Source: JABMMZ01 sp040386935 (lineage in GTDB: Bacteria > Bacteroidota > Bacteroidia > NS11-12g > UBA955). From it: a stretch of 64,000 nt of DNA. Positions 24,575-33,669 of this stretch are shown piece after piece. The stretch spans positions 90,628 to 154,627 of the forward strand of contig JAZKEQ010000005.1 of NCBI GenBank assembly GCA_040386935.1, in the 5' to 3' direction. Under the pieces are notes generated by a model. That model did not search any database, had not been told where the DNA came from, and saw only the letters and a list, made by a program, of their open reading frames with translations. The position numbers and the translations under genes are program-made. Position 1 is the stretch's first letter. Each line of letters opens with the position of its first letter.

Positions 24575-27500
24575 TTCAATATTACCATTTTTTCTATTTT
24601 CTCAGCACTCTGCCCATCATCAGTTTTTATACTGATTCTGTAGATATAGACACCTTTAGAAGGTTTGTCATCATAGTCATCCCGTCCGTTCCATGCTATT
24701 TCTGATACGTGTCCGTTTGCTGATGGAATATACTGTTCAATGGTTTTTATCACTTTGCCGGTAATTGTTAAAATCGTAATGGTAATATTCAGATTTTGGC
24801 CGGCTCTGTTATGGTCGAAGTGGAAAGTGGTATTGGAACTGAAGGGGTTAGGATAGTTCAGTACATTCTTGATTTCAAATTCATCGCTACTGCTTACATT
24901 AAATTCAATAGTGGCTTCGCTCGAATTATTGAATACATCCCAGGCTTTTAATGTATAGGTGTGTTTGCCCTCAGCAATACCTTCTAATTGGTATTTGAGC
25001 TCACCTTCAGTATAGCTATTGAGTTTAGACTTGTAATAACTGTTAACGATATAGGTTTTCTCGTTGGCGGTCCCTTTGTCTATGGTAATTACAAGGTCGC
25101 GACCTATACCGCTACCCGTTGTATTGATGCCATTGTCATCAGCAAGTTTTGCTAATAATAAAGGTGTTTTATCAGTCAAACCTCCGCTGATAAAGCTGTA
25201 ATCATCTACAAATAATTCAATGACAGGGCCTGCATTATCCGGTACTACATTCGATGCCGTGCCACCTACAATCAGTTTACCGTAATTGCCACTTGCATCA
25301 GTATTGGCACTAGCATCCTGTGCATATAAACTTACTTTACCAAATCCATAGTTATAGGCAATGTCTTTAGGTACCACAAAACCAAAACTAAATAATCCTT
25401 TGTCTACACTGGATTCACCCTTGTATAAAATATTATTGTACAACTGAAAAGGTGATTTTATATTATGGATATTGTTACCCAGGGTATAAAATGTAGCTTT
25501 CTTATCGAATACAGTAGGGAATAATGAACCGTTGAAACCCGTCATTAAATTACCTGAAATATCTTCAATATGCCCTTTGAATATTACTTTAGATAATGCC
25601 TTAATTGTATCGGCTCCACCTGCCACAGAGCGACTGTTCATACTGTCTATAACAGCAAAGTTTTCAGGGTAATTAAGTGTAAGGGCAGGGTCGGCAAGTA
25701 AAACAAATTTTCTATCATTTGATCTTTGTTTATCCCTATTTTTTAATTTCTTGTAGATCTGACCCAAAGTAGGCCATTCTCCCCCTATTTTCACAAAGGC
25801 ACAATTATTCCAGAAATATTCATTGATTTCAAAATTTTCTACAACATAAACAATACGAACGGTACTGAACATAGCAATAGCGCCACCATTTGGATTGTTA
25901 ATCAGGTATTCACCTCCGCTCTTATGTGTAGCATCATCATATTTACTTATGGTGCATGAACCTGTAAATACAGCAGGCATGGTATTAATATTGGTCAATG
26001 CCTTAACAAGCGGAATGTCCAACACTTTTTCTGAGGCCAGGTACTCTTCACCACCATGTCCAAGATAATTGAATATCAGGGTGCCATTATTGAAATCCTG
26101 CTTTATGGCAGTTTGAGCATCAGGATACCGTTGCGAGCCACCTAAATTTTGTTGTGGATAAGCATCCAGATAAATTTTAGTAACATTTAGGTTTTTATAT
26201 GTGCTGTCGAGTGATTTGAAGACAGTTTCAAAATCGTTAACAAATACCCCTTCCCAACTATCGTCAACATCATCGGCCAGAAATGATACCCTGTTACGCC
26301 AATCACCAAGTGTTGCAATTTCTTTGTAACGGAATATCTTATTAACCATATCCATTGCTTCTGTTGGGGTTGCAACAGGTAAGCGGCAAACAGGTATTTC
26401 TAATTTTTGCTCATCATTCCAAGCGCCATCTCCAGGATCCAGAAATCCAAAAAAATCATCTGAACAATAATAGGCACCATGGTCAGGGTTAAGAATTGGG
26501 TCTGATTCAAAGGTGGGAACAAAATTATTGTTGTCTTTTACTTTGTTTTTATAATCATAACTAGCATCTCCAAATAATAACGCGTACCGCAATTGATTTG
26601 TAGGATTGGTATTTGAATAATAAACGTGTTTAAAGAAATCGCGAATACCGCTGATATCCTGTGAACCACTTGAAAATTCATTGTAAATTTCTTGTGGGGA
26701 TGTTACCAATACCTGAAGATTGCTGTTTGTTCGGTGGTAATCAGCCAACTTATTGGCGGCATCTTTAAATTCAGGTGGCGAAACAATGATGTATTGTACA
26801 ATGCCTGTAGCGTGCAAATTCTGGTTGGGAACATCGCCTATAAATGTGGGAGTAAATGTATTACCATCATTCAATGCAAACTCATGCAAACTGTTGCTGC
26901 TATTATCCCTAAAAACAACAGCACCGTTATCTGAAAATGTGTTTTGCAATTTTACGTTAAGGGGATCACTGATATCAAATATTTGAAAAGAAGCGGGAAG
27001 GTCTGTAAGCCTGTATTCCGATACCATTTCAGTTGCTGATTCTACAGTACTAAAAGGCATAAATCCTTCACTGAATTTCAATTTTCGGGTACTATGTATT
27101 TCATAATAATCCAACCAGGCCTTTGCACTTGTAATAGGTTTATTATAAGAAAATGAAAGTGATAGCTGAGGGTTATCAAGAATAAATGAATGTGTTGCAA
27201 CTCCACTTTCCATGAAGCAGGGAGGATCATCAGGGTTGTCAAGGGGCCCGAAGTTTAAAGACCTCGCAAATGAATTATTAACAAACATTGATAATTGGCT
27301 AGATACTACTGCAGTGCTTACCCCAAAGAAAAATATCGAAGTGTTTTTTGTGCCATCAATATTTGGAATATTTTCGTTAAAAGTATAACTGGTAGTGGCA
27401 TCAAATTTTTCGCCTAATGTTATGCGACCTTGTTTACAAATATTTTCTTTTTCTTCATCATGAAAAGTATGGTAGCTGAACCAGTCAAAACTTCTTGTAG

Positions 27501-28410
27501 CTGTAAGGCCGCTACCGTCTTGTTTAGTAGAAATTCGTTTGCCTGCACCACCGTCATAAGTCAGAAAAAAATAAGTATTTTCTGAATAAATATTGATGAC
27601 GTGTTTGTAGCGGTTCATTGCGTTATCAAACACCCATTTATTTGGACTCTGTGCATAGAAAAGAATGTAATCTGAGGCATCAAATTTTCCATCTGCTTCA
27701 CCCACTACTTGTATGGCGTTTTCAGGAATATCATTAAACGCATTGGGATTTAAATTCAGTTCAGATATCATACCACCCTGATGTCCATATATTTTGATGG
27801 TTCTTGGATCGATGCCTGAAAGATTGATACCTGCACTTGATAGCCAATTGGCATCAATTTTATAAATACCATCTTTATTGACAGAAAATTTAATCCATTT
27901 ACCTGTTCCTAAAACTGAAGTAGATGCTGCGCGTTTTTTTGAATTTTGAAGTGATGTAGCAAATGATTCACCATCAGTTAAAGTATAATCAAAAGATACT
28001 AATTTTAAAATCTTACCACCATCTTTAATAAAGGGTGTAACGACAATACCTGTGTACCCTTTGCTACCTTCTAATGTATAATAAGTGGTATATTCCAGGT
28101 TTTGGGGGATGTACGCTTCATTCAATATTGTGTAATCTATATAGCCTTTTAATTCCTCATAAACAGGATTACTGATGGTAACAATACTTTTAGTTGATGT
28201 AGCGACAGTGAACTGCACGCTTAACCTTTTTATGCCATTAAAATTATATTTTACAATCGAGAAATCTTTCAGAGCAGGTGATTTACCTGATGTCTCCGAC
28301 AGCCAATCAATTTTTTTTTGAACTGAAGAAGCAACTTTTTGAGCAATTGCAGTGTTTAATGCAATAAAGGTGAAAACAAGGACAATTGAGGGTTTGAGAT
28401 TCGTTAACAT
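24571..28410 (-). CDS. porU: Type IX secretion sortase PorU (C25 peptidase)
   Basis: 1279 residues from ATG 28410 (MLTNLKPSIVLVFTFIALNTAIAQ, signal peptide). A long N-terminal region leads to a gingipain-like C25 peptidase: catalytic His in FNYLGHGGEEY (about 785) and catalytic Cys in FTGSCTISKYDD (about 819), with RYALLFGDASYDYKNK before them. The C-terminal YPNPFSSNTTFHF...SEIAWNGRDDYDDKPSKGVYIYRI...KMVILN is a FlgD/Por-sorting-like domain. PorU is the surface transpeptidase that removes cargo sorting domains and attaches the protein to A-LPS. It lies just upstream of porV, as in other Bacteroidota, and is divergent from the porP pair. Confidence 0.94.
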   Translation of the reverse strand: MLTNLKPSIVLVFTFIALNTAIAQKVASSVQKKIDWLSETSGKSPALKDFSIVKYNFNGIKRLSVQFTVATSTKSIVTISNPVYEELKGYIDYTILNEAYIPQNLEYTTYYTLEGSKGYTGIVVTPFIKDGGKILKLVSFDYTLTDGESFATSLQNSKKRAASTSVLGTGKWIKFSVNKDGIYKIDANWLSSAGINLSGIDPRTIKIYGHQGGMISELNLNPNAFNDIPENAIQVVGEADGKFDASDYILFYAQSPNKWVFDNAMNRYKHVINIYSENTYFFLTYDGGAGKRISTKQDGSGLTATRSFDWFSYHTFHDEEKENICKQGRITLGEKFDATTSYTFNENIPNIDGTKNTSIFFFGVSTAVVSSQLSMFVNNSFARSLNFGPLDNPDDPPCFMESGVATHSFILDNPQLSLSFSYNKPITSAKAWLDYYEIHSTRKLKFSEGFMPFSTVESATEMVSEYRLTDLPASFQIFDISDPLNVKLQNTFSDNGAVVFRDNSSNSLHEFALNDGNTFTPTFIGDVPNQNLHATGIVQYIIVSPPEFKDAANKLADYHRTNSNLQVLVTSPQEIYNEFSSGSQDISGIRDFFKHVYYSNTNPTNQLRYALLFGDASYDYKNKVKDNNNFVPTFESDPILNPDHGAYYCSDDFFGFLDPGDGAWNDEQKLEIPVCRLPVATPTEAMDMVNKIFRYKEIATLGDWRNRVSFLADDVDDSWEGVFVNDFETVFKSLDSTYKNLNVTKIYLDAYPQQNLGGSQRYPDAQTAIKQDFNNGTLIFNYLGHGGEEYLASEKVLDIPLVKALTNINTMPAVFTGSCTISKYDDATHKSGGEYLINNPNGGAIAMFSTVRIVYVVENFEINEYFWNNCAFVKIGGEWPTLGQIYKKLKNRDKQRSNDRKFVLLADPALTLNYPENFAVIDSMNSRSVAGGADTIKALSKVIFKGHIEDISGNLMTGFNGSLFPTVFDKKATFYTLGNNIHNIKSPFQLYNNILYKGESSVDKGLFSFGFVVPKDIAYNYGFGKVSLYAQDASANTDASGNYGKLIVGGTASNVVPDNAGPVIELFVDDYSFISGGLTDKTPLLLAKLADDNGINTTGSGIGRDLVITIDKGTANEKTYIVNSYYKSKLNSYTEGELKYQLEGIAEGKHTYTLKAWDVFNNSSEATIEFNVSSSDEFEIKNVLNYPNPFSSNTTFHFDHNRAGQNLNITITILTITGKVIKTIEQYIPSANGHVSEIAWNGRDDYDDKPSKGVYIYRISIKTDDGQSAEKIEKMVILN

Positions 28411-28533
28411 TGGTAAAATATTAGCTATTTTGCACAAAGTAACGACACTTTCAATAAAAAATTGTTGTCATCTTTAGAATTTTACATAAAATTTATAATA
28501 ATTCTCAACCAACCACGTTTAACCCAAATCAAC

Positions 28534-29523
28534 ATGAAAAACTTTTACAGCATCTTCTTTGGTCTGGCATTGGCAAGTAGCCTTAAAGCACAAGACCCTG
28601 AGTTTACGCAGTTTTATGCAGCACCGGTTTATACAAACCCTGCAATGGCAGGTTCAGCTTTTTGTGGGAGAAATCCTGCAGGGCGGTTTTCAGTGAATTA
28701 CAGAAATCAATGGCCGAGTTTACCGGGAACCTTTAGAACTTTCAATGCTTGCTACGATCAGCATGTAGATGCAATAGGTGGTGGTATTGGATTAATGGCT
28801 ACTTACGATAGGGCAGGAGCGGGCTTATTAACAACAACGGCAATCAGTGGTGTTTATTCATATGTCATGCCTATCAACAGACATTTCTATGTAAGGGCCG
28901 GTTTGCAGGCTTCATTTGTCAATAAAGCAATTGATTATTCTAAGTTGCGTTTTGGCGATCAGATAGATCCAACACAAGGTTTCGTGAAATTAACTAATGA
29001 ACCAAAACCTTATTCATCAGTGAATTTTCCAAACTTTGGAGCAGGTTTTCTCGCATATTCTGAAAAATTTTATGCCGGTTTTGCAGTCCATAATATTACA
29101 CAACCGGTTCAGTCATTTTATAGCAATAATGATGGTATTGTGCCAAGAAGATATACGTTTCATAGCGGAGTAGTTATTCCCTTAGACAGAAAAAAGCACT
29201 CTCAGGCAACTATTTCTCCGAATGCATTGTTCATGATGCAACAGAATTTTACCCAGGTGAATTTTGGTTTTTATGTCAATAAAGGACCTATTGTAACAGG
29301 TTTATGGTACCGTCAAACATTAGGAACATATGGCAATTCAGATGCTGTAATGGTACTGCTTGGATTCAGAAAAGACAGATTTAAATTTGGCTACAGCTAT
29401 GATATAACCGTGTCTTCAGCGCGCTCTGCAGCCCCCGGCAGCCATGAGGTCAGTGCCGCTGTCGACTGGTGCTTAACTGATAAAGCAATCAAGCATAAAC
29501 CACCAAGATGTCCTGAATTTTAA
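28534..29523 (+). CDS. PorP/SprF family type IX secretion membrane protein, copy 1
   Basis: 329 residues from ATG 28534 (MKNFYSIFFGLALASSLKAQ signal peptide). The mature start DPEFTQFYAAPVYTNPAMAG is the PorP/SprF hallmark, followed by SVNYRNQWPSLPGTF and a beta-barrel with GFRKDRFKFGYSYDIT at the end. These outer-membrane proteins work with individual T9SS cargo; SprF of Flavobacterium is needed for SprB export. About 89% of residues match the next gene. The in-frame start at 28462 is too far upstream and would precede the signal peptide. Divergent from porU; I see no perfect promoter box, only a weak TATTTTG near 28426. Confidence 0.93.
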   Translation: MKNFYSIFFGLALASSLKAQDPEFTQFYAAPVYTNPAMAGSAFCGRNPAGRFSVNYRNQWPSLPGTFRTFNACYDQHVDAIGGGIGLMATYDRAGAGLLTTTAISGVYSYVMPINRHFYVRAGLQASFVNKAIDYSKLRFGDQIDPTQGFVKLTNEPKPYSSVNFPNFGAGFLAYSEKFYAGFAVHNITQPVQSFYSNNDGIVPRRYTFHSGVVIPLDRKKHSQATISPNALFMMQQNFTQVNFGFYVNKGPIVTGLWYRQTLGTYGNSDAVMVLLGFRKDRFKFGYSYDITVSSARSAAPGSHEVSAAVDWCLTDKAIKHKPPRCPEF

Positions 29524-29563
29524 AAAATTGTTAGGCAGTATGTAATTTTCTAAAAATTTATTG

Positions 29564-29571
29564 TAAATTTG
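29564..29571 (+). promoter_or_regulatory. -7 box of PorP/SprF copy 2
   Basis: TAAATTTG matches TAnnTTTG, 30 nt before ATG 29602. There is no clear -33, so this is a weak call. It suggests copy 2 can be transcribed separately. Confidence 0.35.
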
Positions 29572-29601
29572 TAACAAAACCGTTCAACCGAATATATGAA
29601 T

Positions 29602-30591
29602 ATGAAAAAAATCTACGGTATATTTATTGGTCTGGCTTTAGCAGGTACCCTCAAAGCACAAGATCCTGAATTTACACAATTTTACGCAGCACCGGTGTAT
29701 ACCAACCCTGCGATGGCCGGAACTGCATTCTGTCAAAGAAATGCTGCCGGACGTTTCTCTGTGAATTACAGAAACCAATGGCCAAGTTTGCCGGGAACAT
29801 TCAGAACATTTAATGCCAGTTACGATCAGCACGTTGATGCGATAGGTGGTGGTATTGGATTAATGGCAACCTACGACAGAGCAGGTGCAGGCTTATTGAC
29901 AACAACATCATTCAGTGGTATTTATTCTTATGTATTACCTGTAAATAAGCATTTCTTTATAAGAGCCGGCTTACAGGCATCATTTGTTAATAAAGCAATT
30001 GATTTTTCTAAATTGCGTTTTGGTGATCAAATTGATCCTACAAGAGGATTCGTGAAATTAACCAATGAACCCAAACCAAACGCATCAGTGAATTTTCCAA
30101 ATTTTGGAGCTGGTTTCCTTGCTTATTCAGAGAAGTTTTATGGCGGTTTCGCAGTACACAATATTACCCAACCGGTACAATCATTCTACAGCAATAATGA
30201 CGGTATCGTGCCAAGAAGATACACATTTCACAGTGGTGTTGTAATTCCATTGGACAGAAAGAAATTCTCTCAAGCCACAATTTCTCCAAATGCGTTGTTT
30301 ATGATGCAGCAAAACTTTACTCAAGTAAATTTTGGTTTTTATGTTAATAAAGGCCCAATAGTGACTGGTTTATGGTACAGACAAACACTCGGTACTTATG
30401 GCAATTCAGATGCTATTATGGTATTGTTGGGTTTCAGAAAAGACAGGTTTAAATTCGGCTATAGCTATGATATTACTGTGTCTTCAGCCCGTTCAGCTGC
30501 CCCTGGTAGTCACGAAGTTAGCGCTACAGTTGACTGGTGTTTATCGGAGCGTGTAAGAACCTTCAAACCTTTGAAATGTCCTGATTTTTGA
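29602..30591 (+). CDS. PorP/SprF family type IX secretion membrane protein, copy 2
   Basis: 329 residues from ATG 29602 (MKKIYGIFIGLALAGTLKAQ signal peptide). Starting here gives the same length and alignment as copy 1; ATG 29596 would add two residues. By hand count 36 of 329 positions differ from copy 1, mostly conservative and clustered at the two ends, while the central barrel is nearly unchanged although the codons differ often. This points to an old tandem duplication under purifying selection rather than a recent one. Followed 70 bp later by gldJ. Confidence 0.93.
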   Translation: MKKIYGIFIGLALAGTLKAQDPEFTQFYAAPVYTNPAMAGTAFCQRNAAGRFSVNYRNQWPSLPGTFRTFNASYDQHVDAIGGGIGLMATYDRAGAGLLTTTSFSGIYSYVLPVNKHFFIRAGLQASFVNKAIDFSKLRFGDQIDPTRGFVKLTNEPKPNASVNFPNFGAGFLAYSEKFYGGFAVHNITQPVQSFYSNNDGIVPRRYTFHSGVVIPLDRKKFSQATISPNALFMMQQNFTQVNFGFYVNKGPIVTGLWYRQTLGTYGNSDAIMVLLGFRKDRFKFGYSYDITVSSARSAAPGSHEVSATVDWCLSERVRTFKPLKCPDF

Positions 30592-30661
30592 TAAAAAATT
30601 TGGCTAATACACAATAAATTTACACATTTGCAGTTATATCAGTAATTAACACACACATTAA

Positions 30662-32182
30662 ATGAAACGAAAAACAAGTTTTCTTACACTCACATCGGTC
30701 TTAGCGGCAGCATTGTTAATCATGCCATCATGTGGAAATAAGAATAAATCCTCTACAACTGGTTTCGGCTACAACAGCAGGAAATGGGGAGGGTTTGAAA
30801 ATCATAATTATAAAGGTCAAGAAACCGGTCCGGGTTTAGTATTGGTTCCGGGTGGTGCTTTTGTAATGGGTTCTACAGAGCAAGATGTTGCTTTGGATTA
30901 CAACAACATTGAAAGAAAAGTAACCGTTAATTCATTTTATATGGATGAAACGGAAATCAGCAATTTACAGTATTGTGAATACGTTTACTGGTTAGAAAGA
31001 GTATACAAGCAGTATCCAGATGTTTACAAAAAAGCGTTGCCTGATACACTTTGCTGGAGAAGCAGATTGGCTTACAACGAACCATACGTAGAATATTATT
31101 TCCGTCACCCGGCCTACAAGGACTATCCAGTAGTTGGTGTTAGTTGGTTGCAGGCAACAGATTTTGCTGCTTGGAGAACTGACAGGGTGAACGAGATGAT
31201 CCTTGACAGAGAAAAAATTCATCCTTACATGGACAATAAAATCATGGATGAAAGCAACTTTAATACTAAAGCATACTTTGCCGGACAGGTCGATCCTAAT
31301 AAAGGAAAGAAAAAACAGAGCAAAAATATGCCGCGTAATTATAAAGAGAAAAAAGCCAAAAGAAATGTAGCTGTTAAAGATGGTATCCTTTTACCTGAAT
31401 ACAGATTGCCGACTGAGGCTGAGTGGGAATATGCTGCACAAGGTTCTATCGGTAACTCTCAGTATGAAAATACAGATGAGAAAAGAGTATACGGTTGGAA
31501 CGATTTGACAGTGCGTGTTACGCATGGTAAAGAAAAAGATCGCGGCAAGATTATGGCTAACTTTAAACGCGATAAAGGTGACCAGGGTGGTATCGCCAGC
31601 CAATTGAACGATGCAGGTTTTATTACAACACCTGTAGTTTCATACTGGCCTAACGATTACGGTTTATATAACCTTTCTGGTAACGTAAGCGAATGGGTAA
31701 TGGATGTTTACCGTCCTTTGTCTTTCGAAGATATAGATGATTTCAATGCTTTCCGTGGTAACGTATTTACCAAATTAAAATTAGACCAGTATGGTGAATT
31801 GGAAGAAAAAGATTCTTTGGGTCGCTTGAAATTTGAAAAAGTAACACTTGAAGAAAACATCACCAGAAGAAACTATCAGGTAGCTGACAACATCGGTTAC
31901 AAAGATGAAGAAACCTATAACAACGATGAGCAGAAGTATGAATATGGCGTAACAACCTTGATCAGAAACAAAGCCAGAGTATTTAAAGGTGGTTCATGGA
32001 ACGATAGAGCTTATTGGATGAGTCCGGGTACTCGCAGATGGTTAGATGAAGATTTATCAACTTCTACCATTGGTTTCAGATGTGCCATGATACGTGTTGG
32101 TTCTCCAATCGGTAATAGCAAGAAAAGAAACAAAACTTTGCCTAGCAGCGGTATAGGTAAGAAAAGCAAGAAGAGAAGATAA
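30662..32182 (+). CDS. gldJ: Gliding/type IX secretion lipoprotein GldJ
   Basis: 506 residues. A lipoprotein-like signal (LAAALLIMPSC, Cys near 24) is followed by a formylglycine-generating-enzyme-type (SUMF1) fold: LVPGGAFVMGSTEQDV, FYMDETEISNLQY, YPVVGVSWLQATDFAAW, YRLPTEAEWEYAA and FKGGSWNDRAYW. The stretch YWLERVYKQYPDVYKKALPD, then RHPAYKDYPVVGVSW, agrees with my memory of GldJ better than of its paralogue GldK, and GldJ is the one known beside porU-porV; no gldL/M/N follows. GldJ is needed for gliding and stabilises GldK. The last 25 residues are very basic (GNSKKRNKT... GKKSKKRR). Terminator at 32205. Confidence 0.85.
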   Translation: MKRKTSFLTLTSVLAAALLIMPSCGNKNKSSTTGFGYNSRKWGGFENHNYKGQETGPGLVLVPGGAFVMGSTEQDVALDYNNIERKVTVNSFYMDETEISNLQYCEYVYWLERVYKQYPDVYKKALPDTLCWRSRLAYNEPYVEYYFRHPAYKDYPVVGVSWLQATDFAAWRTDRVNEMILDREKIHPYMDNKIMDESNFNTKAYFAGQVDPNKGKKKQSKNMPRNYKEKKAKRNVAVKDGILLPEYRLPTEAEWEYAAQGSIGNSQYENTDEKRVYGWNDLTVRVTHGKEKDRGKIMANFKRDKGDQGGIASQLNDAGFITTPVVSYWPNDYGLYNLSGNVSEWVMDVYRPLSFEDIDDFNAFRGNVFTKLKLDQYGELEEKDSLGRLKFEKVTLEENITRRNYQVADNIGYKDEETYNNDEQKYEYGVTTLIRNKARVFKGGSWNDRAYWMSPGTRRWLDEDLSTSTIGFRCAMIRVGSPIGNSKKRNKTLPSSGIGKKSKKRR

Positions 32183-32204
32183 TACTTCCTTCATCTAATA
32201 TTTT

Positions 32205-32236
32205 AAAACCCAACTTCATATGAAGTTGGGTTTTTT
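32205..32236 (+). terminator. Rho-independent terminator after gldJ
   Basis: AACCCAACTTCA (32207-32218) and TGAAGTTGGGTT (32221-32232) form a long perfect stem around a TA centre, followed by T residues. It lies 22 bp after the gldJ stop. Confidence 0.9.
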
Positions 32237-32381
32237 GTTGTGCCCTATTTTACTAAGTGAGTAGCAGCTTTCATTGTATTGTCTTTTAGCAGGTGAAACT
32301 TCTTAGGAGTACATTAGAAGAAGTTAAGTGTAATGAAAGATAAGTTTGCCTTACAAAAGGCAAGGGAGCAGCATTAGGCAT
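32237..32381. other. Gene-free spacer between the gldJ and dnaN terminators
   Basis: About 145 bp with no ORF of note. It contains one small hairpin, TTGCCTT-ACAA-AAGGCAA (32346-32363). No promoter box was recognised; nothing else supported. Confidence 0.4.
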
Positions 32382-32382
32382 A

Positions 32383-32412
32383 AAAAAAGCATCCCGAACT
32401 TCGGGATGCTTT
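32383..32412 (-). terminator. Rho-independent terminator of dnaN
   Basis: AAAGCATCCCGA (32386-32397), loop ACT, TCGGGATGCTTT (32401-32412). On the minus strand a T-run follows (32388-32382). It is 22 bp after the dnaN stop. Confidence 0.88.
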
Positions 32413-32434
32413 CAAGTATTAAGAACTATTTAAA

Positions 32435-33556
32435 TTAATAGTTATTCAGCATCATTGGCATAATGAGCATCAGTACATCTTCTTCTGCTTCATTTTCATT
32501 TGGAACAAGTAATCCGGCTCTGTTAGGAGTAGACAACTTAAGGTTAACGGTATCATGGTCAACATTGGCCAACATTTCCAATAAGAAACGGGCATTGAAA
32601 CCAATTTCCATATCTTCACCATCATATTCACAAGCGCGTTTTTCATTTGCTTCATTTGACAAATCGATGTCTTCTGCGCTTGTAGTTAGTTCATTTCCGG
32701 TAATTTTTACACGAATCTGGTGAGTGGTTTTATTAGAGAAATTAGAAACCCTTTTTACTGTTTCAAGAAAATCAATTCTGTTTATAGAAATAATGTTGTT
32801 GTTCTCTGCAGGTATAACAGCTCTGTAATCAGGATATCTCTCATCAATTAAACGACAAGATAATTTCAGATTATTGGTAGTGAAAAATACATTTGATTTA
32901 TTGAAATCTATTTGAACAGGTGTAATATCATTGCTCAATGAAGACTTTAAAAGATTCAACGCTTTTTTAGGAAGAATGAATGAATGTTCTAATCCCGGTT
33001 TAACATCGTTACGGGTCAAACGCACCAATCTGTTGGCATCTGTTGCAACAAAGTTTAGACTTTCTTCACTCAGTTCTACAAACACACCGGTAAGATTCAT
33101 TCTCAACTCATCATTACCGGTAGAGAAAATGGTTTTGCTGATACATCTCAGTAATACATTTGATGGCATCACAAAAGATTTTTCAGATTCAACCTGAGGT
33201 ACTTTAGGGAAGTCGGCACCACTTTGACCTGCTAGTTTGTAGCGACCATTAACTGTGCTCAACTCGATGGCTTGGGTGTCATCATTGATAGTGAAAGTTA
33301 CGGGTTGGTCTCCAAGACCTTTAACAGTTTCCATCAATAATTTTGAAGGCATTGCAACCAATATATCCTCATTGGCTTCAACTTTTAAACTGGTGGACAT
33401 GGAGGTTTCAAGATCTGTTGTAGAGATTGTTAAAACACCGCTTTTAATGTCAAACAGGAAATTGTCAAGAATTGGTAATACAGGTTTCGAAACAATGGCA
33501 CCGTTAACTTTTAAAAGATGTTCCAACAAATCAGGAGCAGCAACTATAAATTTCAT
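32435..33556 (-). CDS. dnaN: DNA polymerase III subunit beta (sliding clamp)
   Basis: 373 residues, normal clamp length. N-terminus MKFIVAAPDLLEHLLKVNGAIVSKPVLPILDNFLFD, TDLETSMS, SGADFPKVPQ, TDANRLVRLT, RLIDERYPDYRAVIP and the C-terminal LLVPNENEAEEDVLMLIMPMML, where the usual end of the clamp (M..M/LR) is seen as MPMMLNNY. Homodimeric ring that tethers the replicative polymerase. Here it is a single gene with its own terminator, not next to dnaA. A near-consensus TATCTTTA (33591-33584) upstream gives a leader of about 20 nt. Confidence 0.97.
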   Translation of the reverse strand: MKFIVAAPDLLEHLLKVNGAIVSKPVLPILDNFLFDIKSGVLTISTTDLETSMSTSLKVEANEDILVAMPSKLLMETVKGLGDQPVTFTINDDTQAIELSTVNGRYKLAGQSGADFPKVPQVESEKSFVMPSNVLLRCISKTIFSTGNDELRMNLTGVFVELSEESLNFVATDANRLVRLTRNDVKPGLEHSFILPKKALNLLKSSLSNDITPVQIDFNKSNVFFTTNNLKLSCRLIDERYPDYRAVIPAENNNIISINRIDFLETVKRVSNFSNKTTHQIRVKITGNELTTSAEDIDLSNEANEKRACEYDGEDMEIGFNARFLLEMLANVDHDTVNLKLSTPNRAGLLVPNENEAEEDVLMLIMPMMLNNY

Positions 33557-33669
33557 ACAATGGTTTTTTAATTGTTGCGAAAGTAAAGATACTAAAAATT
33601 GCTATATGCACATATTTGCGAGTTTTATTAACATCGTGAGCATTAAGAATAAAGGGCAATGATGCTGTT

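Noticed and set aside
30662..32182. GldK with its gldLMN operon lost
   Set aside because: First considered because of the SUMF1-type fold. The sequence and the proximity to porU-porV fit GldJ better, which needs no following gldLMN, so no operon loss is needed to explain it.
32237..32381. Small RNA gene between gldJ and dnaN
   Set aside because: Only one 7-bp hairpin and no promoter box; the two terminators belong to the flanking genes.
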